Below are positions 6,785 through 14,501 of a stretch of 26,558 nt of DNA, in pieces (within the stretch, counting starts at the first letter, position 1; the number at the start of each line of letters is the position of its first letter). The notes beneath the pieces are model-generated. The model saw only the letters and a list, made by a program, of their open reading frames with translations. It did not search any database and was not told where the DNA came from. Where the stretch lies: NCBI GenBank assembly GCA_002311645.1, contig DBYW01000040.1:1-26558 (forward strand). Direction: 5' to 3'. Origin of the DNA: Bacteroidales bacterium UBA1176. GTDB lineage: Bacteria; Bacteroidota; Bacteroidia; Bacteroidales; WCHB1-69. A program made the position numbers and the translations under genes.

Positions 6785-7954
6785 ATGGATAAACTATACG
6801 AATTTTATCACAAGAAACTATCTGAGACTCCACTGGAATTCACTCGTTACAAATACCGGGAAATTAAATGGCAAGGACGAATGTTAGGAGTTGTCGGCCC
6901 GCGCGGTGTGGGTAAAACCACCATGTTGCTGCAACGTATTAAAAGAGAAGAGGACATAAATGACACCTTGTATGTATCGGCAGACCACCTCTATTTTGCA
7001 GACCACTCCTTGCTTGATGTTGCCGATTCGTTTTCAAAATCCGGGAAAAGGAATCTGTATATTGACGAAATCCACAAATATCACGGATGGTCTCAAGAAT
7101 TGAAACAGATTTACGACTCATATTCCGATTTACGAGTGGTCTTCACGGGATCCTCCATATTAGACATCTACAAAGGAATCAGCGATTTGAGCAGACGTTC
7201 CCCAATTTACGAAATGCAGGGGCTCTCTTTCCGGGAATACCTGTTGTTGTTCCACAACATTGAAGTCCAGACATATACTTTGGAAGAAATCCTTAACCAT
7301 AAGGCGATCATCCCTGGGGTAAAACATCCACTGCCACTCTTCAAATCCTATCTACAAAGCGGCTACTATCCTTTTTCTTCCGATCCTGATTTTGACATTG
7401 AATTGCAACAGATTATTACCCAAACAATGGAGGTGGACATTCCCCAATATGCTGGAATGAATGTTTCCATAGGACACAAACTCAAACAACTGTTGGTATT
7501 CATCGCAAAGAGCGTACCATTCAAACCTGTTTATCAGAAACTTGCCACAGTCATAAACACCAGCCGGAACAATATACCCGACTATCTGTACTATATGGAG
7601 CGGGCGGGAATGATAGCCAGTCTGCAAGATCACACAGGAGGCATTCGCGGCTTGGGCAAAACCGAGAAACTCTATCTTGACAACCCGAACCTGATATATG
7701 CTTTGTCACCCCAGAATGCCGAGACAGGCAATGTTCGGGAAACCTTTTTCCTCAATCAGATGAGGGTGCGCTTTCCTGTCATCTCCTCATCCATATCAGA
7801 TTTTCAGATTGATGGCAAGACATTTGAGGTTGGTGGCAAGAACAAAGGTCAACGGCAAATAGCTGAATCTAAAGAAGGGTATGTTGTGAAAGATGACATT
7901 GAATTCGGACACGACAATGTAATCCCGCTCTGGTCCTTCGGCCTGACATACTAA
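6785..7954 (+). CDS. AAA-14/DUF4143-type ATPase
   Basis: A 389-residue protein of the stand-alone ATP-binding family common in Bacteroidota and archaea. It has Walker A GPRGVGKT at 38-45, Walker B LYIDEIH at 91-97, a sensor-like VVFTGSS at 118-124 and an arginine pair in DLSRRS near 135-139, followed by the LSFREYL segment typical of AAA-14 proteins. The C-terminal third is DUF4143-like and carries FEVGGKNK near residues 345-352, a segment like that of restriction-type nuclease folds. The cellular role of the family is not settled; anti-toxin, mobile-element and DNA-related roles have been guessed at. I chose the ATG at 6785 because the upstream extension has no family sequence and overlaps the promoter box. 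Tract C starts 24 bp after the stop. Confidence 0.88.
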   Translation: MDKLYEFYHKKLSETPLEFTRYKYREIKWQGRMLGVVGPRGVGKTTMLLQRIKREEDINDTLYVSADHLYFADHSLLDVADSFSKSGKRNLYIDEIHKYHGWSQELKQIYDSYSDLRVVFTGSSILDIYKGISDLSRRSPIYEMQGLSFREYLLLFHNIEVQTYTLEEILNHKAIIPGVKHPLPLFKSYLQSGYYPFSSDPDFDIELQQIITQTMEVDIPQYAGMNVSIGHKLKQLLVFIAKSVPFKPVYQKLATVINTSRNNIPDYLYYMERAGMIASLQDHTGGIRGLGKTEKLYLDNPNLIYALSPQNAETGNVRETFFLNQMRVRFPVISSSISDFQIDGKTFEVGGKNKGQRQIAESKEGYVVKDDIEFGHDNVIPLWSFGLTY

Positions 7955-7978
7955 CAAATCACCTAAAGCTTCATAACA

Positions 7979-8020
7979 CACTAATCACTGATCACTCTTC
8001 ACTGATCACTGTTCACTCAC
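7979..8020. repeat. Degenerate heptamer tandem repeat tract C
   Basis: Six clear 7-nt units with consensus CACTNNT; CACTGAT occurs exactly at 7986-7992 and again at 8000-8006. The tract lies between the convergent ATPase and alcohol dehydrogenase genes and runs through the stop codon (8006-8008) and last codons of the latter. Confidence 0.75.
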
Positions 8021-9211
8021 TCTCCCCAGCACCTTCACAATATCCTCGTCGCTGAACGTCATCGGTGCGGAGTAGTTGATGGAGTCCTTGGCTACCATGC
8101 GGGTGAGTTCCTCGTAGTCGGACTCTTTCACGGGCAACGGCAATGTGTCGAGGCCGCAGGTGACGATGAGGTCTTTGACGGCCTGCAGGAACCGCTCGGC
8201 TGCCATGCGGTCATCGGTGTGCACATCCGCCAACCCGCAATAACGGGCCATCAGCGCATACTTCCTAAGACAGGCCTCCATTTGATACTCCAGCACGGGC
8301 AGCATCATCAGCGTGATGGCCTGACCATGAGGGATATGGTATTTGGCCCCGATGCTATGTGCGAAAGCGTGTATATAGCCAGCCAGCTGCGTGTTGATGG
8401 CGTTGCCGCCGTACATCGCGGCGCGGCACATCGTCAACCGCGATTCGATATTTTCAGGCTCACGAATGACGATGGGCAGATGCTGCAGGATCAGCTTCAC
8501 GCCTTCCAGAGAACGGTAAGCATCCTCCACATCGACCGTCACATCGCTCACCGTCCCTTCCACCACGTGGCTGAGGGCGTCCATCCCGCAGGCGGCGGTC
8601 ACCACTTGCGGCGCGTGGATAGTCAGCTCGCTGTCGAGGATGACGTGCGTCACGTCCAGCCCGACCAGCACGGTGGAGCCCTTCGTGCCGCGCGCGTTGG
8701 TCACGACGGCGCCCACGGTCACCTCCGCGCCCGTGCCAGCTGTAGAGGGTACGGTAATCATCGGCAATGTCTTTCCTGTCACCACCAAGAACTTGCGCAG
8801 CAGAGTCTTAGTGCTGAGATGGTGCATCTTCACACCGGCGACAATCATCTTGCAAGTGTCCATCACAGAGCCGCCGCCCAATGCGATCACGCACTCGGCC
8901 TGACACTCCATTGCGATTTTCCGACCTTCGTCAATCAGCGCGATATTTGGTTCTGAGTTGATATCGGCGAACAGGGTGCATCCCACCCCGGCAGTTTCCA
9001 GCGACTGCACAATCTTCTGCTCGTAGCCGAGCTGGTGCAGCGTTTGGTCTGTCACTAACAGCACCTGTTTGTAGCCGCACTCCTGGCAAATCTCGCCGAT
9101 CTTCTCCCGTGCCCCGTGGCCTTCCACGACCTGCGGCTCCGGCAGCGGCACACGGTGAATCACTTTGCCGGGGAGCTTGTGTATTCTTTTTCTGAAACGA
9201 TAGGTGTCCAT
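8006..9211 (-). CDS. Iron-containing alcohol dehydrogenase
   Basis: A 401-residue group III alcohol dehydrogenase that interconverts an alcohol and aldehyde or ketone with NAD(P)H in the cytoplasm. The N-terminal Rossmann-like half has GGGS at 112-115 for the cofactor and PSTAGTGAEV at 155-164. The helical half carries the metal ligands: Asp211 and His215 in GMDALSH, His281 in HAFAH and His295 in IPHGQ, with the same His-to-His spacing (14) as in E. coli FucO. All four ligands are present, so it should be active. The substrate is not evident. It is a single-gene unit; its last four codons (VSEQ) fall inside heptamer tract C, so the C-terminus may have been set by the repeat. Confidence 0.93.
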   Translation of the reverse strand: MDTYRFRKRIHKLPGKVIHRVPLPEPQVVEGHGAREKIGEICQECGYKQVLLVTDQTLHQLGYEQKIVQSLETAGVGCTLFADINSEPNIALIDEGRKIAMECQAECVIALGGGSVMDTCKMIVAGVKMHHLSTKTLLRKFLVVTGKTLPMITVPSTAGTGAEVTVGAVVTNARGTKGSTVLVGLDVTHVILDSELTIHAPQVVTAACGMDALSHVVEGTVSDVTVDVEDAYRSLEGVKLILQHLPIVIREPENIESRLTMCRAAMYGGNAINTQLAGYIHAFAHSIGAKYHIPHGQAITLMMLPVLEYQMEACLRKYALMARYCGLADVHTDDRMAAERFLQAVKDLIVTCGLDTLPLPVKESDYEELTRMVAKDSINYSAPMTFSDEDIVKVLGRVSEQ

Positions 9212-9340
9212 GGTTTTTATTTTAGTTTATGCTCGGTCATACATTTGTTTGCTAACACAATCAAACTCTCATTTCCTTGTAAACATCCTCTTTCTGCAGT
9301 GGGGGCAGGGCACAATCCACTCGGATCTGTTGGGGATGAG

Positions 9341-9370
9341 AAAAATAAAACGACACCGCACGCGATGTCG
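9341..9370 (-). terminator. Intrinsic terminator of tRNA-Cys
   Basis: An 8-bp stem pairs 9351-9358 with 9363-9370 (one G-U pair) around a 4-nt loop. On the minus strand it is followed by TTTTATTTTT. It begins 7 bp after the tRNA 3' end. Confidence 0.9.
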
Positions 9371-9377
9371 TTTTTCG

Positions 9378-9448
9378 AGGTCTCTTCCAGATTCGAACTG
9401 GAGTCAACGGTTTTGCAGACCGGTACCTAACCACTCGGCCAAGAGACC
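9378..9448 (-). tRNA. tRNA-Cys (anticodon GCA)
   Basis: A 71-nt cloverleaf on the minus strand: acceptor GGTCTCT pairs AGAGACC, T-stem TCCAG pairs CTGGA with loop TTCGAAT, and anticodon loop CTGCAAA. U73 is the known tRNA-Cys discriminator, and the layout matches E. coli tRNA-Cys arm for arm. The outermost anticodon-stem pair (27-43) is a C-U mismatch where E. coli has G-U. CCA is not encoded. Confidence 0.95.
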
Positions 9449-9464
9449 ACTCGTTAAGAGGCTG

Positions 9465-9472
9465 CAAAAATA
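9465..9472 (-). promoter_or_regulatory. -7 promoter box for tRNA-Cys
   Basis: Minus strand reads TATTTTTG, 16 bp before the tRNA 5' end, with a TTTA at roughly the -33 distance. Confidence 0.6.
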
Positions 9473-9503
9473 CAAACTTTTTGCATATAAACGACTTTTT
9501 TAA

Positions 9504-9544
9504 GAAAAAAATCGTACAATATTGATAATCAAAATTGTACGATT
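9504..9544 (-). terminator. Intrinsic terminator of pyrBI
   Basis: A perfect 11-bp inverted repeat (9510-9520 with 9534-9544) with a 13-nt loop, followed on the minus strand by a run of T (9504-9510). It starts 31 bp after the pyrI stop codon. Confidence 0.93.
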
Positions 9545-9575
9545 GATATTGGAAGTGCTGGATAATTGTATCAAT

Positions 9576-10010
9576 CTATTTGTTCGGGTAGGGGATCACA
9601 ATATCATCGCAATATTCGCAGCGATATGAGCGCTTCTCCTTGTTCACAAGATGGAAGACGTGGTCGAAATAGTGCTCCACGGAGGTCACGCAGCGCGGGT
9701 TCTTGCACTTGATGATGTTCGTCACCTTCTCCGGCACCTCAAGTTTCACCTTCTTGACCGTTTTCCCGTCCTCGATGATGTTGACGGTGGCATTCGGGTC
9801 GATGAGGCCGAGGAAGTCGTAGTTGATGTCGATGACATTGTTGATCTTTATGATGTCTTTTTTGCCCATCTTCTGGCTGTATGCGTTGCAGATGAGTGCC
9901 ACATTATAATCGGCCTTGTCAAGGTGCAGATAATTAAACACTGTGATGCCATAGCCGGCCTTGATGTGGTCGATGACGATTCCTTTTTCTATACTGTTGA
10001 TTTCTAACAT
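9576..10010 (-). CDS. pyrI: Aspartate carbamoyltransferase regulatory subunit
   Basis: A 144-residue PyrI that binds the PyrB catalytic trimers and carries nucleotide effector sites for feedback control of the first committed step of pyrimidine synthesis. The N-terminal allosteric domain has IVIDHIKAG near 11-19 and MGKKDIIKI at 48-56. The zinc domain has Cys102, Cys107, Cys131 and Cys134, with exactly the spacing (5, 24, 3) of the E. coli ligands. An upstream in-frame ATG was rejected because its 18 extra residues come from heptamer tract D; the start at 10010 gives the family N-terminus. It lies 82 bp after pyrB and shares its terminator. The sequence looks closer to clostridial PyrI than to the Bacteroides form I remember, which needs a tree. 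Confidence 0.95.
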   Translation of the reverse strand: MLEINSIEKGIVIDHIKAGYGITVFNYLHLDKADYNVALICNAYSQKMGKKDIIKINNVIDINYDFLGLIDPNATVNIIEDGKTVKKVKLEVPEKVTNIIKCKNPRCVTSVEHYFDHVFHLVNKEKRSYRCEYCDDIVIPYPNK

Positions 10011-10030
10011 AATGATGTGTTTTTGCAGTT

Positions 10031-10100
10031 GGATATTGGTCTTTGGATGTTGGATTTTGGCCAATAGCTAATAGCCAAAAGCCAATTGCCAATCAATAAA
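10031..10100. repeat. Degenerate heptamer tandem repeat tract D
   Basis: Ten 7-nt units fill most of the pyrB-pyrI gap and run into the pyrB stop codon (10093-10095). The left half has GGATNTT-type units (GGATATT at 10031-10037), the right half has AGCCAAT-type units (10080-10086). The left half resembles tract B, and AGCTAAT at 10066-10072 recurs in tract A. Confidence 0.75.
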
Positions 10101-11016
10101 TTCCCAATAACTTTAAAATCAGGGCCATGCGGACGAACATGCCGTTCTTGGCCTGGTTGAAGTACTGGGCTCTGGGGTCGCTGTCCACCTCGACGCTGAT
10201 TTCGTTGACGCGGGGCAGGGGGTGCAGGATGTAGGTGTCGGGGCGTGCGTAGGTCATCTTCTCGGCGTCGAGGATGAAGCGGTCCTTGAGGCGGATATAG
10301 TCTTCCTCGTTGAAGAAGCGTTCGCGCTGCACACGGGTCATGTAGAGGAAGTCCATCTCGCCCATATAGGGCTCCATCTGGTCGACCTCCTGGAATGGGA
10401 TGCCTTTTTTGCGGACCACCTCCTCGCGAATGTATTCGGGTACGCGCAGTTCCTCCGGGGAGATGAAGATGAAGCGGACGCCCTCATAGTTGCTGAGGAA
10501 TTTGACGAGGGAGTGTACGGTACGGCCGAATTTGAGGTCGCCGCAGAAGCCGTAGGTCTTGTTCTCCACGTTGCCACGTAGGCGTTCGATGGTGAGAATG
10601 TCGGTCAGTGTCTGTGTGGGGTGCTGGTGCCCGCCGTCGCCGGCGTTGATGAGCGGCATGTGGATGTAGTGCGATGCCAGGCGCGGGGCGCCCTCTTTGG
10701 GATGGCGCATCGCCGCGATGTCGGCGTAGCACTCCACGGTGCGCAACGTGTCGGCAATGCTCTCGCCCTTGGCGGTCGACGAGGACGCGGCCTCCGAGAA
10801 GCCGATGACTTGGCCGCCCAAGCGCAACATGGCAGTTTCGAAACTCAACCGCGTGCGTGTGCTCGGTTCATAAAAAAGAGTTGCCAGGATCTTCCCCTCA
10901 CAACTCTTCCAATACTTCTTCGGGTCGGCAATAATCTGATGCGCCAAATCGAAGATTTCGCGGAACTCTTCACGAGTGAAGTCCGACGGGTCTATTAAAC
11001 ATCTGTTTTTAAGCAA
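10093..11016 (-). CDS. pyrB: Aspartate carbamoyltransferase catalytic subunit
   Basis: A 307-residue enzyme that joins carbamoyl phosphate and aspartate to carbamoyl aspartate, the first committed pyrimidine step. The active-site set is complete: STRTR at 52-56, the Ser80 and Lys83 loop, Arg104 and His105, HPTQ at 132-135, Arg165, MTRVQRERF at 226-234 and HPLPR at 265-269. The frame is open for 45 more codons upstream, but no ATG gives a normal N-terminus. A TTG at 11014-11016 does, giving MLKNRCLID and the standard length, and it sits 7 nt after a perfect GGAGG. It is followed by pyrI. The wording matches the clostridial PyrB type more than the usual Bacteroides type. Confidence 0.94.
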   Translation of the reverse strand: MLKNRCLIDPSDFTREEFREIFDLAHQIIADPKKYWKSCEGKILATLFYEPSTRTRLSFETAMLRLGGQVIGFSEAASSSTAKGESIADTLRTVECYADIAAMRHPKEGAPRLASHYIHMPLINAGDGGHQHPTQTLTDILTIERLRGNVENKTYGFCGDLKFGRTVHSLVKFLSNYEGVRFIFISPEELRVPEYIREEVVRKKGIPFQEVDQMEPYMGEMDFLYMTRVQRERFFNEEDYIRLKDRFILDAEKMTYARPDTYILHPLPRVNEISVEVDSDPRAQYFNQAKNGMFVRMALILKLLGIY

Positions 11017-11023
11017 AATAAAT

Positions 11024-11028
11024 CCTCC
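11024..11028 (-). promoter_or_regulatory. Shine-Dalgarno site that fixes the pyrB TTG start
   Basis: GGAGG on the minus strand, 7 nt before TTG at 11016. The phylum usually relies little on this signal, though a few other genes in this window (sbcC, the second YitT gene, ispE) also show one. Confidence 0.85.
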
Positions 11029-11045
11029 TATATTTTTGTGGTTAA

Positions 11046-11061
11046 TATTGTCGACACAATA
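11046..11061. promoter_or_regulatory. Inverted repeat in the pyrB leader
   Basis: Perfect 6-bp arms, TATTGT and ACAATA, around a 4-nt centre. It lies between the promoter box and the Shine-Dalgarno site, so it could be an operator or a leader RNA hairpin. No known regulator is recognised. Confidence 0.4.
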
Positions 11062-11085
11062 AGCCCTACCCCCGCAAAAGTCAGG

Positions 11086-11093
11086 CAAAAATA
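11086..11093 (-). promoter_or_regulatory. -7 promoter box for pyrBI
   Basis: Minus strand reads TATTTTTG, matching TAnnTTTG; transcription from it would give a leader of about 60 nt. No good -33 element is seen. Confidence 0.5.
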
Positions 11094-11180
11094 GGAAAAT
11101 ATTTTTTTTGTTGCTCTTGGAGTGGATATTTTTTTTCAACAATAACTCCATTCTTTTGTTGAAAAAAATAATGTTTTTTC

Positions 11181-14100
11181 TTACTTGTTGATATTCAACA
11201 GTTTGAATTTGCTTAAAAGAATGATGTCCGGGACAATGAAGCTACAGGGAATGCCGTCGAGAGTGGTGTCCGATTGGCTTCCCACCATGCGGTTGTAGGC
11301 GTTCTTGTTTTGCGATGAAGCTTCCAAATGTTTGTAGCCCCATAAATTGAAATTTATGGGCTGGTCGATTCTTACGGGGGTCGTTTTCCCTGTGTTTGCA
11401 TCTAAGCGGAGGACGTGGAACGGTTGGCAGACACCGTTTTCGGTGATGGTCTTGAGGATGATGTAGGCATGGCGTTGTCCGGTGGCGCGTGCCTGCTTGC
11501 GAAGGAGTTTCATGAGTTGATCTTTGCCGAGGGTGCGGTGGCAGGTCATCTCTAAAACGCCGGGACCGGGTTCGATGGTGACGTGCCCGTCGCGCAATGC
11601 GAGGCGCGCATGTCCGTTGCTCTTTCGCATACCCTTTGTGGGCACTTGTGTACTGAGAAGCGTGATGAGTTCCCCGCGGCGGATGATTTCCCAACGAGGT
11701 TCGCTGCTTACACCTTCTGCATCCATGGAGAAGGAGCCTGCCAAGGGCGTCTCTATCTCGTAGGATGAGTTGCTCTCGCCGTGCTGGACCTTTTGGTGAT
11801 AGACACTTTCGGTGTTGTATTCATCCACGTCCATCAGTTTGCTCACCACAAGTTGGTCGATTTGACTGTCGAGGGTGGCGGGTTGACTCAGGATTGTCTT
11901 GTTGTCGTCAGAATGGAGCACCACTTGCGGGCGCGTGGCGATGAGGTTGGGTTGTGCCTCCGCACAGGCGTATGCAAACAGGTCGGCGGCAGCCTCGCCC
12001 ATGAGCAGTACGGGTCCGTCGTAATCCTCGTTCAAGATCGGGGCAGTACGTAACTCCTTCAAACGATGTGCCATTGTGCCAACAATGTCTGTTTTCCAGC
12101 TTGAGGGGTTGCCGGATGAATTGATGAGATTCTCCTTGTCAAGATGCGGCAAGAGAATATCGCTGTGGTCGCGGAGTGTTGTACCGTCGGCTGCCATCGT
12201 CTCGGCGAAGATGCGGATGTGCAACAGATTGATGGGCTGGTGGTAGAGGGTACCGTCGCTTGCCGCGAACGATACTTTGCCTTGGATGTCGTATAGTTCC
12301 ACGCCGGAACGGGTCAGGAAGTCATACCGGTCGAAGAGGGAACTGGTCTCGTTGGCGAAATTCACTAGTTTAGAGAGATCCGTTGGTTCAAGGAGACTTT
12401 CGATATTGGCCTGCGATGCCGTGCCGGCAACGCGGTCCGGGGGCAACGCCAGGCGCACAGAGTCGGGCAACAACCGCAGTTGCTGGTCTTTTTCGGCGTA
12501 TTGGCGCGCAGCCTGGCGATACGCGGCCTTCGACTGTTTTCCGAGTACCTGTCGCAAATACCAATAATCATTGTATATGGACAATGGGGAGCGAATGTCT
12601 TCGTCGGATGCCGAGACATTATCGTTGTTTAGCCGGTCGGTCCCCACTAACATTTTAGTCTCCACCTCCTTGATAGGATAAGATCTGGTGGAAACGGTGC
12701 TTCCCAAACTGCTTGTCACGCAATGAACTTGCGCGTCGGTGACAAGATGTCGCATGTAATAGGGGTCGGGAATCTCCTTGTTTTTGAAAGTGGACAATGC
12801 ATGACGCATATCGTCTTTCATCGCCCAAAGCAAGGGGGATGCTTCCGTCTCACTTCCGGTTGCATCGGTGGCAATCGTTTCGCTTGCGGTTTTGGAGACT
12901 GTTATCGTTTCATTTGCGGTTACAGGCTTAACCTCAACCTCCATCATCTTCACCCACGTTGCAGGGGCGCAGCAGTGGTAGGGCACCCCATTTTCCAAAA
13001 AGGCAGTGCAAGCTCCTTTGTCGCCGCTGCCACCTAACTGGGTGAGAAGCATGCGAGGTGTTCCATGAAGTTCGATGCCGTGCACCATTTCGTCAGGGCG
13101 GTTGTCGGCGTACACAATCCAAACTTGCTCGGGGCTGATGGTGCCGTCACCCATGGTGGCGGAAGTGACCCGATACCCGAATTCAGAGCCTTGAGTCGCG
13201 AGGAACTGCTTGAATTGTTGTCGTAGGGCCTGTTGTGGCAGCGGAGTGGAAGTCGTGATGAACAGGTTGGAGGGAACGGGCATGGGGGTGCGGTCGAGCG
13301 CTGCCCGCCCGTGGCCGTTGCTGTGGTGAAATTGGCGGCTGCTGTTGGCAGCGTAAGGGACGGTGATAAGCCTCCCGTCGTCAACAAGCAAAAGTCGTTC
13401 GCCCTCTTTGCCCTCGTCATCATAGAAATAGCTTCCGAACAGTTTGTGGTTGTTGTAAGAGGTCTCCGCAGGAGCGGAGATGACTTGCCAGTGGGCAGGG
13501 GTCACGACGGAGTTGACAGGGGCGTTTGGATTGAGCAGCAAAGGGGTGAAGGCGTATTGCCAAAAGACGGGTGCGGCTTCATCCTCGAACAACACCGGAC
13601 AGACGGAGGCGGCACCCTGTTGGGAGTGGCGTATTTGCATGATGGAGCTTTCCATGTTCTGTACGTCGCGGGAGAGGTCTTCGGCGAGTGGCAACTCATA
13701 AGGAGTTGTGCAATAATAGTTCTTGTGCAGGGTGAGTGGTGTGTTGTCGGTCGCGGTGCTTGACAGCGAGACGGTCAGTGTGGTGCGGCTGTTGTCCTCG
13801 GCAATGGCAGATCCCTCGCTGTTAACTAAATATTTGCGGTCGAGCAGAAACTGCAGTTCGGCGGAACAGAGGGCGGAGTCGGGGTGCTCAAGAGCTCCGG
13901 TGCATGTGGATAGCGATTGCCGGATGACGTCCGTGTGGAGCTCAATGTTGAGCGGTGGTTCGAAATATGCCACGGATGGTTCGATGGTAAAGTCGCCTTG
14001 CGGCGGCACTTGGTGGCTTTGGTGGGCGGCTAAGGCGCGGTGGTAGCGTGCGCGTCCCTCCTGGTAAGCCTCTCGCACGGCCATGGCAAGCACCTGCCTG

Positions 14101-14492
14101 ACGGCTTTCTCATTGCCATCCAAGGGAATGTCATACACTTTGATGCTGTGTGCCTCGTCGGGTTGGAGGTTGTCGATGGGGGAAAAGTTGTCCACCCATT
14201 CGGTGCCCACGCGCATGGTGACGCTCAGCTGTTTCCGTTCATCCTCTAATTGGTCTGTGATGACCCCCATGGCTGCAGACCAGCGGCTTTCGTTGCGATG
14301 TTCCACGCGCACTGTTATGAGCCGGACGGGGTCGGCGGCTTTGTCGAAAGAATGGTATAATGAGTCGACTTGCTTCTGGAGCATGTGCAGGAACGCCTGA
14401 TCCCTCTCCGTTGTCGTGGATTGTGCCGTGCCATTCGTTATGAAAAACAAGCAGGGTAGAAATAGGAGCAGGATGCGGCGCAGCAGAGTCAT
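11181..14492 (-). CDS. Secreted tandem TldD/PmbA-like protein, probably lacking the metal site
   Basis: A 1103-residue protein with a signal peptide at 1-23 (ends NGTAQ). It is made of two related halves, about 25-521 and 560-1101, joined by a Thr/Ser/Glu-rich linker. Matching landmarks recur in order: the EGS/DGT strand (227 and 746), FEDEAAPVF (302-310) against MGEAAADLF (831-839), DDGRLITV (371-378) against RRGELITL (938-945), SNGHGR (391-396) against SNGHAR (958-963), and a closing GVPYHCCAP or GIPCSFIVP segment. The GRLI, SNGHxR and PMPVPSNL wording is that of TldD/PmbA proteins, which mature peptides. TldD uses an HExxxH zinc motif; at the matching place both halves lack the histidines, so the protein may be PmbA-like or a pseudoenzyme. 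The gene starts 9 bp after purA and is surely cotranscribed. Confidence 0.8.
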   Translation of the reverse strand: MTLLRRILLLFLPCLFFITNGTAQSTTTERDQAFLHMLQKQVDSLYHSFDKAADPVRLITVRVEHRNESRWSAAMGVITDQLEDERKQLSVTMRVGTEWVDNFSPIDNLQPDEAHSIKVYDIPLDGNEKAVRQVLAMAVREAYQEGRARYHRALAAHQSHQVPPQGDFTIEPSVAYFEPPLNIELHTDVIRQSLSTCTGALEHPDSALCSAELQFLLDRKYLVNSEGSAIAEDNSRTTLTVSLSSTATDNTPLTLHKNYYCTTPYELPLAEDLSRDVQNMESSIMQIRHSQQGAASVCPVLFEDEAAPVFWQYAFTPLLLNPNAPVNSVVTPAHWQVISAPAETSYNNHKLFGSYFYDDEGKEGERLLLVDDGRLITVPYAANSSRQFHHSNGHGRAALDRTPMPVPSNLFITTSTPLPQQALRQQFKQFLATQGSEFGYRVTSATMGDGTISPEQVWIVYADNRPDEMVHGIELHGTPRMLLTQLGGSGDKGACTAFLENGVPYHCCAPATWVKMMEVEVKPVTANETITVSKTASETIATDATGSETEASPLLWAMKDDMRHALSTFKNKEIPDPYYMRHLVTDAQVHCVTSSLGSTVSTRSYPIKEVETKMLVGTDRLNNDNVSASDEDIRSPLSIYNDYWYLRQVLGKQSKAAYRQAARQYAEKDQQLRLLPDSVRLALPPDRVAGTASQANIESLLEPTDLSKLVNFANETSSLFDRYDFLTRSGVELYDIQGKVSFAASDGTLYHQPINLLHIRIFAETMAADGTTLRDHSDILLPHLDKENLINSSGNPSSWKTDIVGTMAHRLKELRTAPILNEDYDGPVLLMGEAAADLFAYACAEAQPNLIATRPQVVLHSDDNKTILSQPATLDSQIDQLVVSKLMDVDEYNTESVYHQKVQHGESNSSYEIETPLAGSFSMDAEGVSSEPRWEIIRRGELITLLSTQVPTKGMRKSNGHARLALRDGHVTIEPGPGVLEMTCHRTLGKDQLMKLLRKQARATGQRHAYIILKTITENGVCQPFHVLRLDANTGKTTPVRIDQPINFNLWGYKHLEASSQNKNAYNRMVGSQSDTTLDGIPCSFIVPDIILLSKFKLLNINK

Positions 14493-14501
14493 GAGGAGAA
14501 G

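Noticed and set aside
11017..11151. 45-residue N-terminal extension of PyrB
   Set aside because: It covers the promoter and leader, and the TTG at 11016 with GGAGG gives the exact family N-terminus.
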